This document shows, one piece after another, positions 12,010 through 24,280 of a stretch of 64,000 bases of DNA. Origin of the DNA: Calvatia gigantea (lineage: Eukaryota; Basidiomycota; Agaricomycetes; Agaricales; Lycoperdaceae); NCBI GenBank assembly GCA_025093985.1, contig JACAAK010000001.1:2852001-2916000 (forward strand), written 5' to 3'. The notes under the pieces were generated by a model, which was given only the letters and a program-made list of their open reading frames with translations, was not told where the DNA came from and did not search any database. A program made the translations under genes and the position numbers. The stretch's first letter is position 1, and every line of letters starts with the position of its first letter.

Positions 12010-14001
12010 ATGGCGTTCGACAGATTCAATACGATCCTTCCGAAGTGGCTGCGCGTCACTACCTATCTTTCACTTGCGCTTCTCTGGTCATTCTCAAACA
12101 ACCTCGGTGTAAACGCAGCAACTGTTTCATCCATGCCGGCGCAAGCCTTCACCGGCATAGGCGGTTCGGGCGCATGGTGGCCCAATGACCTCTGGCACTT
12201 CCCGGAATCTGTCCGACAAAACTTATCCTCATTATTATTCTCCCCCAGCGGACTAGGACTTTCGAGCTATCGATATAACATCGGTGCCGGAGGTGTGCAA
12301 GTATCCAACCCGACACGTGCGCCAGAGACTTTTTACGTCAGTGCGGGTGTGTATAATTTCAGTGCGGATCCCCAAGGAGTTTACTTCTTGACGGAGGCGT
12401 CGAAACGGGGCGTGCCTTCGCTTACCGCATTTGCGAATAGTGCACCTGCGAAGTTGACCTCGAGTGGCGCAAGCTGTAATGGTCAGTTTATCAACGGTAA
12501 GTGATTCTTTACTTCTTTGTAGTGTCGGAGAAGGAAGCTCATCGTGTACGGTTACTTAGGGAATGGGAATGCTTATGGAACGTACTTGGCCGATGTCGTT
12601 TCTCACTTCCGTTCACAAGGGATCAATTTCAAATTTATTTCCCCAATGAACGAACCCGACAGCAGTTTTGGACCCGCCCCATGTGGGCAAGAGGGCATGC
12701 AGGTTCTCCCTAGCCAGTGGGTGGTATCAACAAATAACCTTCATATATTGGATGTTAACCAACTGCAGGCGTGCCGAGGTCGTAAATGGTTTATGGAATG
12801 CCCTCAATTCGAAGGGATTAGCTTCCAGCGTTGGAATCCTTGCAGATGAATCATCATCTCTTAGTAACGCCGCCAATGAGTACTCGACGTGGCTACCTCA
12901 AGTGATCAGCAAGGTTGCAGCATTGGTTCATCACACCTACGACTTCCCTAGCGACTCCAGTTACACCACATACGTCGGCAATACCAATAGGCTGTTCCCA
13001 GGCAAGCTGACCTGGATGTCTGTATGTCTTGGTGTACCTTTTGCCCTCGATTCCTTGCCTGATGGAAAGCTAGGAAATTTGCTGTTCTCTTGGGAATGCA
13101 GATGGCACCGGAAGAGGCTGGTCTGGAGGATATGATCCCACGTGCGCCCAGATATATATCACAGTGCCTGCGTGGTTCTGACGAGTGCACGCAGAATCAA
13201 GAATGCTCTCATGTTCTCAAGTCTCGTATTCCAAAGTCTGGTTTTGGTCAACGAGCCTCACTATGATGTGGGTGACTTCGACCAGGCTCAGAAACTTTTG
13301 GAACTGACATTTACCCTCAGTTCTGGACTCTTGTTTCCAACGGTTGGTAATGTTTTCAGCGATCGTGGCACGGCGTTTGATGTACCTTTCATCCAGGGCT
13401 AGGATGCTCACCGCTGAACAACCCGTCCTGCGCGACCACCGCCAATTCAAATGGTTGGAACGTAAGCCTTGCTACGTAACAACACATCCTGTTAATGACC
13501 CGCGATATAGGACGGCTTGATTTACTACGATAGCAACTATGCGAGGAACGGGAATTTCCAGCTTTGTAGGCTTTGGGATTTGTGGTCAAGATCCCTTAGT
13601 GACTTAAACCCTTCCCAGACATAAAGAAACAATTCTGGACCTACAAACACTTCGGCAACTTCGTCAAACGTGAGAAACTTTACAAGTCCCTCCGACTGAT
13701 TCTGACTTCGGTTCCAGCGGGCTCCCAAAGGCGGGCCATCACCGGCTCAGACTCGACAAAATTCATGATGGCCGTAACGGACTCCTCCAACTTCTACATC
13801 ATCGCTATGAACCCTACCACAACGGATTCCACGTTGACGTTGACATTCCCAGAGGCTGTCTGCGCCACCGAAGCTCACCGCACAAGCGCCACCGAAGACT
13901 TCGCAAATATCGCCGCCGCAAGGCAGAGTGGCAGCGACTGGTCACTGCCGTTGAAGGCGACTAGTCTGAATACGTACATCTTCGCCAGGAGGGCTTGCTG
14001 A
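12010..14001 (+). CDS. secreted glycoside hydrolase family 30 (endo-beta-1,6-galactanase type)
   Basis: Exon 1 (12010-12496) encodes a signal-anchor-like N-terminus (LSLALLWSFSNNLG) followed by FTGIGGSGAWWPNDLWHFPE, the usual GH30 start. The next exon begins at 12560 and restores NGNAYGTYLADVV. The acid/base glutamate is in FISPMNEPDSSFGP. The nucleophile appears once the intron ending CTAG at about 13072 is removed: TWMS joins EICCSLGNADGTG. Later exons read IKNALMFSSLVFQSLVLVNEPHYD, FWTLVSNG, GLGCSPL, DGLIYYD and KFMMAVTDSSNFYI (beta-sandwich side domain). Both catalytic residues are present, so the enzyme looks active. GH30 subfamily 5 members cleave beta-1,6-galactan side chains of arabinogalactan, which fits plant-litter degradation. 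At least eight introns. Confidence 0.88.
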
Positions 14002-14389
14002 TAATTAGCAGATAACGGGAAATTAACGGGATAGTTGACATCGAATCAGATTTCTGTTGGTCGAAAAGAGTTTAAATAAGATGAATTCCTGAGTATGTTA
14101 TCGGGTGATGAACTGAGGGCACGATCATCACCGCCATGTTACGAGAACCGAAGTCCAAAGCATTTGAAGGGTAAACCCCTTAAATGATTGATGGAAGTTT
14201 GTTCGACAACATGCCCCAAGCCTTGGTGAAATGAACTTGGAACGTCAAGCGGGCAGCAAAATCATTGAAATAAGTGTGGGAAACCTACACTCAAGGAAAG
14301 TTATCACTGTTTCGCTCAATTCTTTCTCAATCGCCTCCGTCATTACGGTCCTTTACGACCTCTCGGTGTACGATCTGATCCGATAGAAA

Positions 14390-14955
14390 ATGTGGTACGC
14401 TTGATGTGGTTCTCACCTATTGAGTTCACATGTAACGTGGTGCCCAAATTCGTTGCAGCAAACACGTTCTAAATGCCCAAGTCTCCATCCGCGCACCTTG
14501 CTGTAAGCAATGGTACGATTGCGCTGAGTGTCACGCAGAGAACCAAACACATCCGCTGGCAAAGACGACGGAGATGGCTTTTATGTGCAAGAAGTGCAAG
14601 AAAGCGTTCAGGAAGGATATGACGGCTTATGAAGAGAGCGATGAATATTGTCCGCACTGTGATAACCATTATGTGCATCGCTTCTTTGTCTACTACTTAT
14701 ATCGTACTAATTCGGGGCGGCTATTCACATACAGGTGATCGAGGCCAAGACGCCTCAAGCTGTCGTTGGCGTGGAGGGTGACGACGCGAGGGTGGATAAT
14801 CGGTGAGCAACAGATACTGATTTTCTGGCAGGCAATTGTGACTGAGACGCGCATCTTGTCATTCCAGGATGTTGAAAGATGATCGCGTAAAGGAGACTAA
14901 GAACCGGTCACTTTTTACGATAGATTCCGATAATTTCACTGATCGAATAGGATGA
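14390..14955 (+). CDS. CHY zinc-finger protein (Hot13-like family)
   Basis: Four exons: 14390-14394, 14459-14672, 14735-14802 and 14868-14955. The phases agree and give 124 residues. The first coding exon is only ATGTG; it joins CAAACAC to give MCKHVLNAQ, the normal N-terminus of the family. The body carries the Cys/His ligands APCCKQWYDCAECHAE, MCKKCKKAFRKD and EYCPHCDNHY, which can bind about three zinc ions. The CHY family includes yeast Hot13, which in the mitochondrial intermembrane space helps keep small Tim proteins zinc-free and import-competent, and the CHY module of plant and animal ubiquitin ligases. No RING domain follows here. The specific role is inferred from family only. Confidence 0.85.
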
Positions 14956-15143
14956 CCGTATTTGGAACGCTGACGGCTTTAGCACCTTGTCTGATCGGTA
15001 AACTGCGCCAGATGCACAAAGGAGCACTGCGAGAGGATGTAGAACATGGCTGAAAACCTAGTCAGAGTAGCTGAGTGGCGTTGTCGCTCATAAAGAGACC
15101 CTGGGAGCGCTCAGACCCTATATGTATATCTACGCAGTGAAAG

Positions 15144-15216
15144 TCCTTCTTAGCTCAGTTGGTAGAGCGCGTCACTAGTAATGACGAGGTCAGTCGTTCG
15201 AGTCGGCTAGAAGGAA
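15144..15216 (+). tRNA. tRNA-Thr (anticodon AGT)
   Basis: A full cloverleaf can be drawn without an intron. The acceptor stem TCCTTCT pairs perfectly with AGAAGGA. The D arm is GCTC/GAGC with loop AGTTGGTA. The anticodon stem CGTCA/TGACG holds loop CTAGTAA, with anticodon AGT at 15177-15179. The T arm is AGTCG/CGGCT (one G-U) with loop TTCGAGT. The discriminator base is A. Inosine at the wobble position would read ACU, ACC and ACA threonine codons. Confidence 0.93.
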
Positions 15217-15232
15217 AACCAATTGTGTGTAA

Positions 15233-15237
15233 TTTTT
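15233..15237 (+). terminator. RNA polymerase III terminator of the tRNA gene
   Basis: A TTTTT run lies 17 bp after the tRNA 3' end, the usual Pol III stop signal. Confidence 0.6.
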
Positions 15238-15420
15238 GCCGTCGATATAAAGCCTAAGACTCTATTCCTACTCTTATGAATGAACTGGGTGCTTTCAACA
15301 CATTAGTATCAGCTGCAGTTGGAGATGGACATCAATGGGATATTTGTCTGACGTCACGCCTTTCCATTCCACCGTGACCGCGATGTGCGCGAGAGGGATT
15401 AGAACCATACTGAACCCACC

Positions 15421-17079
15421 ATGGCCCACGTCGAGACACCCTATTACACCCTGAAATCAGTAGAGGGCTCTCACTGGACCCCTGCCCAGGAGAAATCTCT
15501 TGCAGTTGACTTCCCATTTGATTTGCAGGACGAATCCGTCGAAAAATTCGTGACGCGCACTTATTTGCAATTCCTCTGGTTGCCCCAAGTGATATTTGTG
15601 CGCTTCACCCGCTTTCCACGTCTAATGTATCCCAATAGACTATCATGCCTCTTGAACTCTTTGTGCCCTCTTTGCGGCGCGTTGTTGCCTCGCCTTCCTC
15701 GAGCCAAGCACCACATTCATTGCATTCCCTTTTGGATCCCTTACTTCAGACCACTCGCGCCATTTCGAACAAATACCATGTCGAACTAGTACAAATCCTG
15801 CAAGACGGGGGAGGCGATGGAGAAATAGAAGAAACTATCATGTGGTATGCTCTCCATAATGAAAAAGAAGCTCGTCATAAACAAGGCACACGCGAAGCTG
15901 GTGTTCAGGAGCCCTGGATAAACGAAAAATGGAGACAGGATTGGTTGGAACGTCTCGAACGACGCGAGTAGGCCGTTTCTGTCCACATACCCAACGCATA
16001 TATTGACCCTCACTGTAGAGTACAGGTCCAAATTCTTCTGTACATGATCAAGATCTCGCTTCCCGGACCACCTCCCCCTATATCTCAGCCTCAGCCTAAG
16101 AGGCGGAAACGCTCCCGTAAGGGGACAGATCCTCTTCAACCTACACCGAGAGAACGATTGGAAGGCTTTATGGACAAATTGTCCATGTTACAGTTGGCGG
16201 GACATCTGGAGACATTTGGCCCAAAACTCAATCACAATGAGAGGGACTGGGCCCAGATTTTCTGCGATGATGTTGTCGACGCTACGTGAGTGATTGCACT
16301 TCCGGTGTCCTGTTTTTTCTTACGAGATCAGCTTCAAAACCCAATTACCTGAGCTATGCTCCCTTCTAAGATCCAAAGTTTTCCCGGACACTCCCTTCTC
16401 CGACGACGACACTACGACCGCGTCACGTTCTTCCTCGCCCGAAACAAATGAGAGCTCTCGAGATGGCCTCCCATTACCTCCCCCCGCTCCTGCTGCAACA
16501 TCTGTCACATCGAAGACCGACTCCCGTTCTTTCATCCGTGCCCGTTCGCGTTCCCTGTCAGTCTCACTCGCCGAAGAAAGGGAGAGGGAAGAACGTGAAC
16601 GCTCTGTCAGTATTGGGCCCAACAAAAAACGCTTGTTGACCCGTGAGGTCAGCATGTCGCGAGGTTTCAAGCCGAGAACAAAGACAACATCCAAAATCCT
16701 TGAACCTCTGTCAGAAGCTCAACACAAAGCTTCTGGTGGGCTCAAGTCCGAGAAGACTGAAGTCGTTCTTGTTGAGGATACCCCTCAAAAACCTCGTGCC
16801 GGGGGCAGAATCCCATCACAGTCGCAGTCACAATCCCGGCTCGACACCATCGTTTCATCGTCATCAACCAATCCCTTTGGCGTGCGCCAAAGCACCCAAA
16901 GCTTATTCGGTACTCGGGCTGATGAGACTGACGACGACGACGCGTGGATGTTGGATAGTTCACCAGACGTTCTACTTTTACACCCTGGACGTAAAACAGG
17001 TGGTAATTCAGATGATGAATATGAGGCTGTCGCATTCCACACCCCGAGCAAGAAGTCGCGACGGCAACGAGAGCTATAG
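15421..17079 (+). CDS. Sld3/Treslin-like DNA replication initiation factor
   Basis: Four exons (15421-15588, 15639-15967, 16019-16285, 16332-17079) have matching phases and give 503 residues. The N-terminal part (about 1-60) is short and globular. The central part has KYHVELVQILQ, ETIMWYALHNEKEARH, WRQDWLERLERREVQVQIL and LLYMIKISLPGPPPP, then DWAQIFCDDVVDATFKTQLP and LCSLLRSKVFP. This order resembles the Cdc45-binding Sld3 domain, including its RE-x-Q-x-QIL-type helix. The C-terminal ~250 residues are disordered and rich in Ser/Thr/Arg-Ser and S/T-P sites, as expected for a CDK target. In yeast, phosphorylated Sld3 loads Cdc45 onto the MCM helicase at origins. The assignment rests on remembered motifs, not on a search. 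Confidence 0.55.
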
Positions 17080-18467
17080 ATGGGTGGGCTGGTGACCCCT
17101 GTTTTTGCCTAGATAGTAATATCTTTTCTTAGCCTTTCCTCTCAAGAAGAATTTAAGTAGGATGGGTATCGAGCGTGGGGGGCGGCGTCGCATCAATGAC
17201 AAGTAATTACGACTGTCGCTCTTCACCGTGTGGTTGAAGTCGACAACGTTGCTACCTTCGTAACTCAACGTATTCGATCAACATCCGCCAACCTTATAGG
17301 GCCTTATTTGCTTGCGTCTACGAACACTCGCGGTACCAATGCAGTTCTTGTTTACCCACCTCATGAAGAACATTATTTCTCGAAGCTCCCCATATCTTTC
17401 AGGCCAAGGAGGTTTTATGGTCTAGCCGGCCGTTGCCCACAAACACAGTCAAGCTCTGAGGTCTTATTCTTTGCTCGTGCTTCCGACAACACAACATCCT
17501 CAAGATTTTCCAGGAATGTTCACGCTATCAACTATCCGCTCTATTCGGTCACCATCGTTATATCCAATTCCCGATCAGCCGTCACACCGCCGTGCATGGC
17601 CTAAATTTACCACTGCGGCCAACTCTAATATAACTTAGTTCGTTGTACGATATAATCCAAACACCCCCTAAGTTGTGGCACTCATGGATAGCTTCATCGC
17701 CGTTGTACCATGATGTACCTCTTCAAGTCAGATGCAACCATTACCCACTTCACGGGAAATCTACCCGGAACATGTGATTTCTGATAGACCAGCGTTCCGA
17801 GAAATTCCCAAATCCAAGCTTTGCAACTCACGATCACTTGATTCTCCTCCTGATCCAAACGGCGCTAAATCTCCTTCCGTCGCTGAGTCTCCCGGCCCTC
17901 TCAGATTCGTATCAAGGATATATGGCTGTCCCAGGTCAGCCGTAACACCGTTATTCTAACTTTAGTTCGCCATCAGGATCACCGGGTACGAGACCAGACG
18001 TGTTGAATCATTCAACAATGTACCTGGTGCTTTGGACACAGGAACTAGGACATTTTTCCGTATCGCAACCCCGCACGGGACATCAAAGACCGATATAGAG
18101 TTGCTTCACCTTTTTCTGCTGAGGACTTGACACTTGGTGTGGATGTCGGAGCCAAGCTCAGGAGGTCATTCAACCACCATTTTCACAAAAGCCTGGAACT
18201 TTTTGAACTCTTCACTGCCAATGCATATCAAATCCAGAGCCTCTGTTTGGGAGATCCGCCGTCCGACTTAGTAAACCGACCTGATCGAACGATTTACAGA
18301 ACTAAAGTACTCTGTATGGTGACAGGTGAGTCATTTCTAATTTGGTTCATCTTGCATATGGAACGTCCCTTGTACCAGTAACAGGATGATGGCAATTAAG
18401 AATTTAAACGGTTTACCTGCGCTTTGGTCGTGCCTCCTGCTTGCCAACAAGTAACCACAAAGTGACA
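17080..18467. other. 1.4-kb region, possible degenerate gene
   Basis: I could not build a gene with a recognisable product. Open stretches occur on the plus strand at 17230-17604, 17732-17959 and 18127-18381. The first two end in a similar string (SRSAVTPP and PRSAVTPL), which hints at a local duplication or repeated exon. The last contains VGAKLRRSFNHHFHKSLELF. A fast-evolving or broken gene is possible. Confidence 0.3.
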
Positions 18468-19340
18468 ATGCTGAATGTCTCCGCATTCTGGAAAAAACGG
18501 CAAGCCCTGCGCCAATCTGAACAACCAGGGACTGCCGGAAACCCCAAGTTATCGCAATGGTCCTCTCCAGCCGTCCCCAATAGTGGATGGTGTTCATGCA
18601 ATTTTACGCTTGGTGTGGGCATGATTTTGTTCCAACGATCTACGAAAAAGGTTGTGGTCGTGAATGAACCATCCAGGCTAAATAATTGGTTCTTTCCCAG
18701 AGGCCGAAAAGACCAAGGCGAAACACTTGAGGCTGCGGCGCTGAGGGAGGCGTATGAGGAGGTGAGCCATTTTATATTGATCCCGCTGTGAACGCTTGAC
18801 GAAAAGGGTTATATGTTGCACAGAGCGGTTATCGCGCAGAGTTTATGCCAGTTTATAATCCCAGTCGAGCACCGGCTCCGCCCACAAAAGCAGGGGTATA
18901 TGAGCAGCCCAATACGGAGCCGATCTACGCCAGCATGGCAGCCTGGAGGGAAAGGAAATCACGTCTGTTGCCAGGACCCAACGCAAACATTGGATACGAA
19001 TACTTAACCCTATGGTACATTGGCCAAATTGCGGATGATGCAGTAGGTTCACTTCCTTATGCCGTTTGATTGCCTGACTTGGTTGCAGGTTCCTGAGACA
19101 GGAACTGGACTGGTGGACGAAGAGAACTTTGTTAGTCATTTGTTGACCTATGAGGAGGCCTTGAAGGGACTGTGGGCTCCAGAGCAAGATGTTTTACGCT
19201 ATGCATGGGCAGTCTTTCTGAATACACTGAAAATCGAGGACACCTTAGCCAAGGGAACTGCAGCAAGTGAGCAGCTGATCAAAGGTAGGGCCCAACGACA
19301 GGCTACCGATGACTTCAGGTTAAGACATGAAAAAATTTAG
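18468..19340 (+). CDS. Nudix hydrolase
   Basis: Three exons (18468-18761, 18824-19042, 19089-19340) are in phase and give 254 residues. The Nudix box spans the first splice joint: GRKDQGE, seven residues, then REAYEE joined to SGY. This matches the G-x5-E-x7-REUxEExGU signature, with the metal-binding glutamates present. Upstream is a strand-rich CNFTLGVGMILFQ; downstream is a loop-rich segment with GPNANIGYEYLTLWYIGQI and a C-terminal helix EEALKGLWAPEQDVLRYAW. The N-terminal ~40 residues are basic and may be flexible. Nudix enzymes split nucleoside diphosphates linked to another group. The length and C-terminal helix recall diphosphoinositol-polyphosphate phosphatases or ApnA hydrolases, but the substrate is uncertain. 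Confidence 0.85.
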
Positions 19341-21548
19341 GTTCAGAATCTTCCGACGGCGTCTTTCGCATGGAACATGGCGAGTACCTTGGGGTTCGCG
19401 AAGTCGACAGAGCCTCCATAGAGTAGAACAGAGTTTAGCTGGGAGGTCTCGATACACGAATAAACTTGTTCCTGCCAGATGCTTGGAAATGGCGGGTATC
19501 AAGCCTGCAAGGGTGTGTTTTGGGTTTTTTTTTTCGAATCATTCACTGTGGAGACTGCACGTCGGCTGCCTTCAGCACCCAACCCGTTTGTGGGTCCTCT
19601 GAGGATTCCATCCCCTGGCCATTCAATGATTAATGATCTGTTGCCAATCCGCTCATTCCTTGCCCAGTCTACAAACCGTCCATTCCGCCTGCATACATTG
19701 TGTTTCAGACCAATGCCCACTTTAGTAAAGTTTCACCACACACCTCTCTTGTTACTGATATTTTTCAATAATTCAAACTCTTCACCTCCGTAGTTGTACA
19801 TTCACTCATTGTATTTCAGAAATTTTACCTTACCACAGCTCCCTAGTTTAGCCTCCATTTTTCTAACTTAGCACATTTACCATACAGATTCAACAAATGT
19901 AGATAGCTGACAGCTATCTACACGCCATGGAAAGTTTGGAATACCAGACTTCAAAGTACCATTAATATGGTCAATGCCAGTACTGGCTTGACACCTAGTA
20001 ATTGGATACCCATTCTCTCATTCTTGAAGTCTCACTCTAAGTTGTCTCAGCTTTGTCTCTCGTTGCCTCTCATTTTCTCATTATCTCTTGTCTCTGAGTC
20101 TCTCTTGTTCCGGACCCTTGTCCTTGATGACGTCTCCGACGCCGTCACTCTCGCCCCTCGTTTCACTGCTGTTCTGTCTCTGTCTCCTTTCCTGGACCCG
20201 GTTTCGAAGCCTCGGGACTGACGGATGCAGTCACACCCATTTTTCGTTGGACCGCCCCCCTCATCTTTTCAACACCTCGGTATTCAGCTGCCGTTCATCT
20301 TGAATGGTTCTTTCCCCTTATAAAAGGGCGAGTACGAGCACAGACAGTCTTTCAACGTGTTTATTATCTGCTTCTACCAACTACGTATATTGTAAACCTA
20401 CTGGCTTTTACTACTTGCAGCTACAACAGTTTCGAGTACACCGTCACTATCAGTCCGATTCGTAGGCAATAAAGATGGAGCGGTGCGCTTGGGCCACTAG
20501 TCCAAAACAAAGGAAAGGAACCAACGGGTATTTTCTTGTGCCAATAGTTCGGTGGAGGAACCGGGTGTTGAAGAAGGCAAGGTCCAAAAGGCAAAGTAAT
20601 AATGATAGGTTTCAAACGAGGAAAAATGATTCGGAATCAAAACGGAAGTAAAGTCCGAGGAAGCATAATAAGCTGATACGGAGGGTGATAGGGTATCGAT
20701 GAAGTGCGGTAAATGTTGAGTTACCTAACAAGGCTGTGCATAAGATACAGCTACGAGCGAGGATCGGGATCGACGAACAAATTGTCGTATGGGGGTAGGG
20801 GTAGGGGATAGGGGAATGAAAAACGGGGCAAGTTCCCCCAAAAAGTAACGTCCATTATATAGATGACAACATTTAGATTATGGGAAAGGCAAGGGGACAG
20901 GGATGAGAGAGAACGAAAGAGATGTATTAGTTGAATTATGTTTTCAGAGAAAGAACAGGGAGCGCGTTTGCCAAGAGAGCGGACGGTGGCGTCGACGAAA
21001 AATGTCCACCAAGATGAGAACTGAGAAACGGACAGCATAGAAGGATTGAAATTCAAAACTATATCTCAGAAGAAAAAAAGGACTAGTGATACTAAAGACA
21101 GAAATGTAACAGAAGTATCATAGGGGAAAACGACAGGGGGAATAAAAGTCACAACCAATAGCCCAAGATCCAACCTTTGGCGAAAAGCAAAACCCCACAA
21201 GGCGTCGGAAGGGTAAAGCGATATCGTGAATGTCCGAAGAAGGAGCCGTGGGCCTTGATCTTCCATCTTGTATTCAAGGGGGGGACGAGTGTTTGATGTT
21301 TCTGGGTTTTGAGGATATCGCGTTTTTTTTGACAAAGGCGTGCGCAGAGACGGGGGAAAGACGATAGAAATCGAGATTCGAGAAAGACAGAGATGAGACG
21401 GAGATTCGAACAAAGGAGAAGGGCAAGTGACAGTGGAGGCATAAGGAAGAGGGTATCCAGAACAGAGGAATGTCCGATTAGTCAAGACCAGATATTGATC
21501 AGCAAGAAACCATAAGAGCGGCAACGATAGCAGTAAGAACGGCCGAAT
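19341..21548. other. 2.2-kb intergenic region
   Basis: No gene recognised. The left part is pyrimidine-rich on the plus strand (TCTC-rich around 20030-20110), with TATA-like and CT-rich stretches near 20310-20350. A short transcript starting here cannot be excluded. The right part (20640-21540) is purine-rich on the plus strand, so it reads as pyrimidine-rich 3'-UTR sequence of the minus-strand RRM gene. Confidence 0.4.
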
Positions 21549-23881
21549 TTACGCAGCGGCGGGAACCGGCTGGTCTCCATCGACATGCATCTCTTGCCCA
21601 TCCATGACGCCATGTTCTCCGTTCAAAATGGGATTCGACACCTCGCCATCTTCCCCTTCGCCAATGGCACTGATGGGTTCCGCGGATGTGGGACCACCAC
21701 TGCCGCTCGTGTTGCGCCTTCCCATACCTTGTGGTCCGGAACGAGGCGGGTTAGCGCAACGATCCTTACCGTGGGCGATGCGCAAGTTAGTGTACTCGGG
21801 CTTATTCTTGATGCCATCAATAGCTTTTATGGCATTTGCGATGTTGGTGAAGTTGACAAACGCACAGTTCCTGACACGCCAAGTCAAATTTTCAGCTAGA
21901 CGCCAAGGAAACAGCAACTTACTTCTCCTTAAGGAAGTTGACGAGCTCAATGTCACCGTACTCGCCAAAGTCCCTCTTAAGCCTCTCGTCAGTGAAAGTT
22001 TCAAAATCTTCGATATTCCCGATATAGACATTTCTTGTCGCGCCGGAGTGCACAGCCAAAGCAAGTTGGGGGTTCAGAGGACCCGCGTTTTTACCCCAAC
22101 CAATCTTGAGGCGACGGTTATTTAAGCTCAAACCCTGGTAAGACGCAACTTGATGGAAGGTGAGCGCTGCGGCGGGATCAACGAATGTCACGAACTAACA
22201 AAAACCGGGTGTGAGATTCCTCCGGGCGATGATTGAAATGGGGTGACGTACAGCAATATGCTTCTCTGGCATATATCGGATGCTTTGCAACACGCCGCCT
22301 CTGATAGCATTACACAAGTCTTCCGTTGTCGTCTCAGGGTGAATGTTACCCAGATAAACAGTCCTATTCATGACCTGGGCGGCCCCCAGTCCACCTGTCA
22401 TATCCATGGGGGAGAAAGGTGACGCAGTGTAGGTGAAGGGGGAGAAGCCCCCAGGTGTAAGAGCGGATTGAGCAACGAGTGATTGTGCAGCAGCAGCTTG
22501 GGCTTGCTGAGCTGCAACCTGCTGAGATTTCGGTACATAGGCACAACGGTCCTTCCCATAGTTTACACGCTTGCCAGCCCAGCCAGGTTCCTGGGGTAAA
22601 GTATTTACGACCTGGATAAAAGAATTAATTCAAGTATTGATGAAAGGTGCCATGAAATTGACCTTCGTTGCAACGGAAATACTCAGGAAATGGACAAAAC
22701 CAATATTCTTGTCCCGCACAATCTTGACCTGGTCAATGAGACCAAACCTGCTTAGTTCGTCCCTGAGCTGTTCCTCGGTCATACCCTCGTCCAGGTTGCC
22801 AATGTAGACATTCCGTGAGGCGTTGCTTTGGCTGATAGATAAACCGACCTGAGGAGGAACGGGTGAAGGCTTTCCCCAACCGATCTTGAGCTCCTGTCCG
22901 TGGAGCTGTAACTTTTTGATAGTCGCATCAGCGTGGAAGGCGGCAGCTGTGGCACCATCCAAAAAGGAGAGAAAAACACAGGATTTTTCGGGGAGAACAC
23001 GAATGTTCTCTAGGGGGCCGAAATGGACGAGGTTCAGGAGTTCATCGACGGATGCAGTTGCAGGGAGGTTGCCAACATAGACTGTGCGACCGGTTGCGTT
23101 GTTCGTAGCCGAGAGCGCGGCTGACAACGCAACAGGAGAGTATGCAGCAGCAGCATGCAGCTTGAGCCGCCGGGATGTTGAGGTTCAAAGCAGGAAGGCG
23201 TTGTTGGCCGCCGAAACCCTGGGATAAGGCGAGAAGGGTTAGGAGGTCATGCAAGTTGGCCATGAAGGAGGAGTCACCTGAGCAAAGTTGGCCATTTGAC
23301 CGTTATAGGGAAAATTTCCCAACATGTTCATGCCAGGAAGGCCCATGCCGAGCATATTATAGCCCCCAAAACCTGCATAGCCATTGCCATTAGGACTACC
23401 CTGTTGGTTGGACTGTTGCTGTTGTTGTTGTTGTCCTCCGTGCTGTTGCTGTTGTGACTGTTGTGCAGCGAAAGCGGCGGCTACGTTGTTTGGGCTCAAT
23501 TGTGATGGCATGCCGTTTCCGTTGGTTTGCGTATTAACAGACAGGGAAGGGGTAGTGTACAAAGGGCTGCCACCAAAGCCAGCGTTGGAAGTCGGAGAGC
23601 TGTTGAATGCGGCCGACTGGGCAATGCTAGCCTGGGGACCGTAGCCGTAGTTGGCGAAGGCGTCGCGGGAGTTCGAGTTTGCGGCGTTATGTTGGCCATT
23701 AAATGTGGGTGACCAGCGGGCCTTTTTAGCATCAGGACCACCAACGGGCTCCATAGACCTCTGAGGGTTTGTCAGACAAGAAAAAAATTAGAGGCATATA
23801 GAAAATACAAACCTTCATCATGTCGATGTCAAATGGGTAAGAAGGATATTGGGCTACGAAGGCTGATTGAGGGTCATCCAT
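21549..23881 (-). CDS. four-RRM RNA-binding protein (Nrd1/Msa1-like)
   Basis: Start chosen at [18 protein letters not shown] (23881); an in-frame ATG also exists at 23947. The exon 1 joint reads [14 protein letters not shown]. The N-terminus (about 1-180) is Asn/Gln/Gly-rich with a poly-Gln stretch at about 23410-23460. Four RRMs follow: [29 protein letters not shown] and [11 protein letters not shown] are the RNP2 strands; FLSF, GFVHF, FVTFVD and CAFVNF are the RNP1 strands. GKDRCA linkers follow RRM2 and RRM4. The stop is at 21549. This four-RRM layout matches S. pombe Nrd1, which binds mRNAs and restrains sexual differentiation, and its filamentous-fungal homologues. A cytoplasmic mRNA-regulatory role is inferred. 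Confidence 0.83.
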
Positions 23882-24280
23882 AACGCGATATTTGGAGGGG
23901 TAACGGATGGAAGGATCAAGGCAACGGCGGAAATTGTGGAGAAACAAGGAGAAAGGATGTTAGAATTGTAGGAGCGCGTTCGAGAGCGAAGAAACGAGTG
24001 TGTGGGTTTGGGCACAAAAAAAAAAGACAAAAGAAAAGACACGCACGAAAAAGAAAAAAAGGGAGGGGAATTCGAATGGCGCCTGTGCGCGACGCTCGCT
24101 ACAATATTCGACGCAAATTCGATAACGCGCCGGCAGAAAAGCACAACGGCGAGAGCAAAGAAACAAATGTCCAACAACTGGCAGAGCTGCAGAATCACAA
24201 ATCCAACCAAACCATTAACAACACCCGAACTCTCCAAAATCACATCACTTTTCCCACATTACCCCTACATGCGCACGGAC
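23882..24280. promoter_or_regulatory. promoter/5'-UTR region of the RRM gene
   Basis: Lies between the 3' end of the transporter gene and the start of the RRM gene, both on the minus strand. It carries a strongly pyrimidine-rich tract on the minus strand (about 24005-24065, A/G-rich on plus). Such CT-rich boxes are typical of highly expressed fungal promoters. Confidence 0.4.

Noticed and set aside
21066..21524. A 152-codon minus-strand ORF after the RRM gene.
   Set aside because: Composition is Leu/Ser/Phe-rich from a pyrimidine-rich tract; it lies in the likely 3' UTR and lacks any family feature.
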